Source of the DNA: CAVRXQ01 sp963838845
GTDB lineage: Bacteria > Actinomycetota > Acidimicrobiia > Acidimicrobiales > Bog-793
Assembly (NCBI GenBank): GCA_963838845.1
Contig: CAWISR010000003.1
Location: 558,001 to 622,000, forward strand
Reading direction: 5' to 3'
DNA length: 64,000 nt
The notes beneath the pieces were generated by a model. It did not search any database, was not told where the DNA came from, and saw nothing but the letters and a program-made list of their open reading frames with translations. Position numbers and translations under genes: made by a program. This document shows positions 62,612-64,000 of the stretch, piece by piece (the first letter of the stretch is position 1; each line of letters starts with the position of its first letter).

Positions 62612-63682
62612 CTAGGCCCGGGAGCGGGCAAGTTCCTTCGGGTAGATCGTGACCTCGAGCGCCGATTCGTACGAGATCGTTCCCGCATCGAGAAGGTCGA
62701 TGAGGCTCATCTCGAGGGTTCGCATTCCCTCGCCGACCGAGGTCGTCATGACGTTGCGAAGCTGGTGCGTTTTGCCGTCGCGGATCAACGCCCGGCACGC
62801 AAAGTTGGCGAGCAGGACCTCGAGCGCTGCCACCCTGCCTCCGTCGACGCGATTGACGAGTCGCTGAGCGACGACCGCGGCGAGCGAACCGGAAAGTTGC
62901 ATCCTGATGAGGTCCTTCTTATCCGCCGGGAAGACATCGATGATCCGGTCGATCGCCTGCGGCGCGTCATGGGTGTGCAAGGTCGCGAACACGAGGTGAC
63001 CTGTCTCTGCCAAGGTGAGGGCGATCTGGATGGACTCAAGGTCGCGCATCTCGCCGATGAGGATGACGTCCGGGTCTTCACGGAGCGACGCACGAAGGGC
63101 ATGCGCGAACGTCGGCGTGTCGACGCCTACTTCGCGTTGGTCGACGACTGCGAGGTCGTGTTCGTGCAGGTATTCGATCGGGTCTTCGATCGTGACGACG
63201 TGCACCCTGCGCGTGTGGGTGATGTAGTCGATTAGTGCGGCCAGCGTGGTCGACTTCCCAGAACCTGTCGGTCCGGTGACGAGAACGAAGCCCCGCGGAA
63301 GGTTCGCAAGATCGAGGAGGCTTTTTGGGAGCCCGAGTTCTTCAACCGAGGGAATGCGCATCGGTATCATCCGCATCGCGAGGGCAGGGCTGCCGCGCTG
63401 GTTGAATGCGTTCGCCCGCATGCGCGCCCGATGACCCCAGGAGAACGAAAAATCGACGTCTTTGCGATGCTCGTAAATCCCTTGGAGCTCGGGATTCAGT
63501 AGCGAACGGATGACGCGCTCGATCTGTTCAGCCGAAAGCGCGTCTTCGCCGGGGACCTCGACGAGAGCTCCGTCGACGCGGAGCCTCGCTGGCGAACCCG
63601 CGCTAAGCAGCACGTCAGAGCCGCCCTTGTCCCATAGCGACTCGAGCCAGGCGTCAACCGAAGACGTATCGGAAGTAGTCAT
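62612..63682 (-). CDS. pilT: PilT twitching-motility ATPase
   Basis: 356 residues. It drives pilus retraction. Walker A VTGPTGSGKSTTLAALIDYI, Asp box VVTIEDPIEYLHEHD, the PilT AIRNLIRE-like site ALRASLREDPDVILIGEMRDLESIQIALTLAETGHLVFATLHTHDAPQAIDRIIDVF, and the C-terminal arm QLRNVMTTSVGEGMRTLEMSL. Its presence argues for retractile type IV pili. The small gene cluster around it runs on the minus strand. Confidence 0.95.
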   Translation of the reverse strand: MTTSDTSSVDAWLESLWDKGGSDVLLSAGSPARLRVDGALVEVPGEDALSAEQIERVIRSLLNPELQGIYEHRKDVDFSFSWGHRARMRANAFNQRGSPALAMRMIPMRIPSVEELGLPKSLLDLANLPRGFVLVTGPTGSGKSTTLAALIDYITHTRRVHVVTIEDPIEYLHEHDLAVVDQREVGVDTPTFAHALRASLREDPDVILIGEMRDLESIQIALTLAETGHLVFATLHTHDAPQAIDRIIDVFPADKKDLIRMQLSGSLAAVVAQRLVNRVDGGRVAALEVLLANFACRALIRDGKTHQLRNVMTTSVGEGMRTLEMSLIDLLDAGTISYESALEVTIYPKELARSRA

Positions 63683-63720
63683 TCAGATTTTTCCAGTCAC
63701 TCGCCGTCTTTGATTAGTGC

Positions 63721-63760
63721 CACGGCCCCAGGTTCAGCGCTTGGCGAACCTGGGGCCGTG
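63721..63760 (-). terminator. Strong hairpin between pilin gene and pilT
   Basis: Perfect 15-bp stem CACGGCCCCAGGTTC/GAACCTGGGGCCGTG with a 10-base loop, 24 bases after the pilin stop codon. No T tract follows on the minus strand, so it may protect the pilin mRNA end or partly stop transcription into pilT. Confidence 0.7.
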
Positions 63761-63783
63761 TCAACCGAACGCAGAGCCTGCGG

Positions 63784-64000
63784 TTAGGCGCCTGCGCAGA
63801 TGTTCAGGTTGTGAATCGTGCTTCCCGTGCCGCCCGTTCCCCACGTGAACGTGTCGTAAGCCTCTCCGTTACCAGTAGCGGTGTAGCCCATCGACTTGAA
63901 CGCCGGGTCCTTCGAGTTCAACTTCACCCACACCTGTCCGACTTTGCCGGTGGTCTGGGGAAGCTGGACGGTGTAGTAGCTCGTGTTCTTCGGGAAGACG
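63784..64000 (-). CDS. Pilin-like protein, C-terminal part, cut by window edge
   Basis: The last 71 residues are visible: FPKNTSYYTVQLPQTTGKVGQVWVKLNSKDPAFKSMGYTATGNG ... WGTGGTGSTIHNLNICAGA, then TAA at 63784-63786. The Gly/Thr-rich beta sequence and terminal Cys, next to pilT and a prepilin gene, suggest the main pilin. The N-terminal prepilin signal lies outside the window, so the call is by position. Confidence 0.6.
   Translation of the reverse strand, partial: VFPKNTSYYTVQLPQTTGKVGQVWVKLNSKDPAFKSMGYTATGNGEAYDTFTWGTGGTGSTIHNLNICAGA

Noticed and set aside
1..64000. CRISPR arrays, insertion sequences, integrases, toxin-antitoxin or restriction genes
   Set aside because: I found no regular spaced repeats, transposase or recombinase motifs, or recognisable defence genes on reading both strands.

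Overview
The window reads as a chromosomal piece of a high-GC actinobacterium. Pointers are the block eno, ftsB/divIC, DUF501, ppx, an Rpf-type transglycosylase, a sortase, two PPOX-fold (FMN/F420-type) small proteins, frequent GTG/TTG starts and many ATGA/GTGA overlaps. An Acidimicrobiia-like lineage is my guess; nothing here names the species. Every assignment comes from reading motifs by eye, without database searches.

Layout. (1) 1-1620: a surface pair on the minus strand, an ice-binding-like (DUF3494) protein with a sortase sorting tail, followed by a sortase cut by the window edge. (2) 1621-9112: a segment marked by three copies of the 3' part of a tRNA-Ala-like gene. It holds an MMPL transporter, three secreted proteins of unknown role, a DUF4177-like protein, and Hsp20 divergent from a small winged-helix regulator over a palindrome. 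(3) 9.4-14.5 kb: a small membrane protein, DUF1003, an M16 peptidase pair (second gene frameshifted) and an MFS transporter. (4) 14.7-29.8 kb: a large two-domain glycosyltransferase, GNAT and nitrilase-family enzymes, S4 protein, ferritin-like protein, MBL hydrolase, a complete polar amino-acid ABC transporter, EamA transporter, two PPOX proteins, GNAT, an MFS/MarR pair and an M20 peptidase.

(5) 29.8-43.7 kb: housekeeping genes: methyltransferase, a GlmU lacking its acetyltransferase active site, prs, DHA2 transporter, rplY/ctc, pth, mfd, a PPIC lipoprotein, mazG, eno and ftsB. (6) 43.8-54.2 kb: an Rpf-like gene broken by a 13-bp duplication, a three-domain MobA-like/DUF501/Ppx fusion, a glycosyltransferase operon, a frameshifted GNAT, an NlpC/P60 hydrolase, a type-B carboxylesterase and a tRNA with a UAA (Leu) anticodon but a short class-I variable loop. 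(7) 54.4-64 kb: PhoU-like protein, a ureohydrolase/PLP-decarboxylase operon, a YfhO-like membrane protein, and a type IV pilus region (prepilin peptidase opposite a minus-strand run of a pilin-like protein, PilT, a prepilin and a PilX-like protein).

Three genes carry frameshifts (near 12,831; 44,661-44,683; about 50,680). They may be real decay or assembly indels, and raw reads should settle that before biology is built on them. The items I rate most worth follow-up are the short-armed tRNA(UAA), the MobA-like/DUF501/Ppx fusion, the truncated GlmU, the tRNA-Ala-fragment-bounded segment and the sortase/ice-binding pair.
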